Source: an uncultured Clostridia bacterium
GTDB taxonomy: Bacteria; Bacillota; Clostridia; Oscillospirales; CAG-272
Assembly: GCA_944384585.1 (NCBI GenBank)
Contig: CALWTY010000007.1
Span: 1-58,771, forward strand
Length of the DNA: 58,771 nucleotides
Direction: 5' to 3'
The notes beneath the pieces were generated by a model that saw nothing but the letters and a program-made list of their open reading frames with translations, had not been told where the DNA came from and did not search any database. The translations under genes and the position numbers were made by a program. This document shows positions 57,697 to 58,771 of this stretch, piece after piece (the stretch's first letter is position 1; each line of letters opens with the position of its first letter).

Positions 57697-57740
57697 GGCA
57701 AAGAAGCAGCAGATCCAAAAGGGTCTGCTGCTTCTTTGCC
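57697..57740. repeat. Perfect long inverted repeat (17-bp arms, extendable to 20 bp)
   Basis: GGCAAAGAAGCAGCAGA and TCTGCTGCTTCTTTGCC are exact inverse complements around a 10-base centre whose ends also pair. There is no T-run behind it, so it is not an ordinary terminator. It may be a recombination, transfer or RNA-processing structure of the element. Confidence 0.7.
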
Positions 57741-57829
57741 TTGGGACACTGCTCATGTGCCATAAAGTAACACAAACCAAAGAACAGATAGTTACCCCGC
57801 TATTCCGTAAAATAATAAGTGGAAACTGG

Positions 57830-57858
57830 TTGACATTACACCTTAGACATGGTATAAT
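57830..57858 (+). promoter_or_regulatory. Consensus promoter upstream of tnpV
   Basis: TTGACA and TATAAT with a 17-base spacer. The 290-base leader up to tnpV has a small CCTCT-CAAC-AGAGG hairpin and no gene I can support. The 16-bp motif at 57801-57816 is nearly identical to one at 56302-56317 upstream of the other strong promoter. Confidence 0.85.
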
Positions 57859-58147
57859 GGAACATAAGACAGAGCGACAAATCGGAATTTGAATATCAGT
57901 AAATTATGACCTCTCAACAGAGGTTACAGTGTTTTAATAAAATCCTCCAAAAGCCTTGAAAATAAAGGATTTATCGCAATGTGTTCGCCTTATCTCTTTA
58001 TACGGCCACACACAAGTTTACTCTTTCCCTCATTGCTCATAAGGGCAAATGCAAGGGCAAGAAAATCTCATAACAAGAATAAACATAAGTGTGGCAATCG
58101 GAGAACTGTGATGTATGTGCGAATATATTATAACGGAGGATTTTTCA

Positions 58148-58525
58148 ATGGACAAGTATATTTACGATGATAAAAATGGTCTGTGGTATGAACTGCAAGG
58201 AGATTATTATATTCCTTGTCTTATCTTACCAACCGAAAAAGAACAGCCTATCGGTTTGTGGGGACAGCGGCATTTGCACTATCTGAAAGAATATCACAGG
58301 CTTACATATACCAATTTGCTCACAAGCGGAAGGCTGAACGAATACCTTGCCGAGATAGACAAACAGGCAAAGGATATGTTCCTTCGGTTGATAAAACAGA
58401 TGTCGGAGCGTGAGGGCGTAACCGAGCAACTAAAGACAGAAAATCAAATGGAGTGGGTTGGCAGGATGAATAATATTCGCAGTAGAGCGGTGGAGATTGT
58501 AAATGCAGAACTGATTTACAGTTAA
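58148..58525 (+). CDS. tnpV: TnpV, transposon-encoded protein
   Basis: A 125-residue protein of the TnpV family found on Tn4451-type mobilisable transposons of Clostridia. Family-typical segments are GDYYIPCLILP, IGLWGQRHLHYLKE, LTSGRLNEYLAEID, EREGVTEQLKTENQMEWVGRMN and the terminal AVEIVNAELIY. Its biochemical role is unknown. CGGAGG lies 8 bases before the MDKYIYDD start; a terminator follows. Confidence 0.88.
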   Translation: MDKYIYDDKNGLWYELQGDYYIPCLILPTEKEQPIGLWGQRHLHYLKEYHRLTYTNLLTSGRLNEYLAEIDKQAKDMFLRLIKQMSEREGVTEQLKTENQMEWVGRMNNIRSRAVEIVNAELIYS

Positions 58526-58532
58526 GCCGGAG

Positions 58533-58564
58533 CGGCGGCGAGGAAAACCTTGCCGCCGTTTTTA
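58533..58564 (+). terminator. Terminator of tnpV
   Basis: CGGCGGC and GCCGCCG with inner AGG/CCT pairs form a hairpin followed by TTTTTA. Confidence 0.85.
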
Positions 58565-58592
58565 TGTATATGACCGAAAAATCAAAGATTTA

Positions 58593-58601
58593 TGGTATAA
58601 T
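58593..58601 (+). promoter_or_regulatory. Extended -10 promoter candidate
   Basis: TGGTATAAT; no clear -35. It would transcribe the short leader ORF at 58693 and whatever follows beyond the window. Confidence 0.55.
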
Positions 58602-58692
58602 TCTAAAAGAGTTATTTTTTTAAGACCATCGCCTCAAAAAACGTACTTAATAGGTGAAAGCGCTTTTAGGTCAAATGAGGGAGGTGAACAAC

Positions 58693-58719
58693 ATGAATGC
58701 GTTAATGATACTTATGTGA
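58693..58719 (+). CDS. 8-residue leader peptide MNALMILM
   Basis: ATG with GGGAGGTG six bases upstream, eight codons and TGA. Ultra-short ORFs with such strong ribosome sites behind a long leader are typical of antibiotic-inducible attenuation. The gene it would control lies to the right of the window. Confidence 0.5.
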   Translation: MNALMILM

Positions 58720-58771
58720 GTGTGTGGAACACCATTCCGCCTACAAGACCGCACAATTTCATGTCCTTTAT

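Larger units (their letters stand above)
56190..58771. mobile_element. Part of a Tn4451-like mobile element or accessory island
   Basis: Base composition drops clearly compared with the rest of the window. The island carries tnpV, two very short leader ORFs with strong ribosome sites, several GC-rich hairpins and an acyltransferase-like gene whose A/T-ending codons differ from chromosomal neighbours. No recombinase (tnpX) or clear end is in the window, and the left boundary near 56190-56340 is only a compositional guess. Confidence 0.65.

Noticed and set aside
57979..58170. 63-codon plus frame upstream of tnpV
   Set aside because: Overlaps the tnpV start in another frame, has no ribosome site, and the Arg/Lys/Ser-rich translation looks non-coding.

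Overview
The window looks like the chromosome of an anaerobic, low-G+C-phylum Clostridia of the Oscillospirales/Ruminococcaceae kind. The base composition is moderately G+C-rich, ribosome-binding sites are strong AGGAGG type, and promoters are SigA-like with 17-bp spacers. Supporting gene content includes a CIRCE-controlled groESL, a SpoIID-family protein, a BspA-type repeat protein, an NfnAB electron-bifurcating pair and an ATP synthase c-subunit carrying a two-carboxylate (Na+-type) ion site. The last 2.5 kb differ: they are AT-rich and carry a TnpV gene of Tn4451-like mobile elements.

Layout. 1-1921 (minus): start of the ATP synthase operon (atpI-like, atpB, atpE, 5' end of atpF). 2074-5740: a zinc-ribbon membrane protein and a MacB/FtsX-type ABC transporter. 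5918-11915: Gfo/Idh oxidoreductase, then a tightly packed run coaE, lytic transglycosylase, M18 aminopeptidase, prfA, TsaC/Sua5. 11948-17007: a ParC/GyrA-like topoisomerase subunit without its partner, a secreted protein and a large SpoIID protein. 17031-22083: nfnAB, a gpsA-like gene, a P-loop kinase and a glycerophosphodiesterase. 22136-23842: mgtE behind a leader with a small ORF and a terminator. 23912-26763 (minus): a regulated operon of a DUF3006 protein, a SorE-like dehydrogenase and an SDR. 26806-32352: ligA, obgE, groES, groEL. 32545-36288: HAD phosphatase (minus), ABC exporter, GT2-GtrA glycosyltransferase. 36384-45891: BspA-like protein, half-GlmU acetyltransferase, pth, mfd, PpiC-type lipoprotein. 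45959-50898: livJHMGF. 50899-51757: no convincing gene. 51758-56186: HD hydrolase and rsmA (minus), tRNA-Thr(CGT), and a polar amino-acid ABC operon (minus) with a long structured leader.

56190-58771 is the accessory part. A strong promoter precedes a 16-codon leader peptide, mutually exclusive hairpins and a terminator, then an acyltransferase-like gene. GC-rich hairpins, tnpV and a second short leader peptide (MNALMILM) at the right edge follow. This resembles the ribosome-mediated attenuation leaders of inducible resistance genes, and I regard the leader/acyltransferase unit as the best candidate for an undescribed system.

Two genes are easily missed because they lack ATG/GTG/TTG starts: the lytic transglycosylase (apparent CTG start overlapping the coaE stop) and the DUF3006 gene (apparent ATT start behind a good Shine-Dalgarno). 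All functional statements come from reading the sequence; no database search was run.
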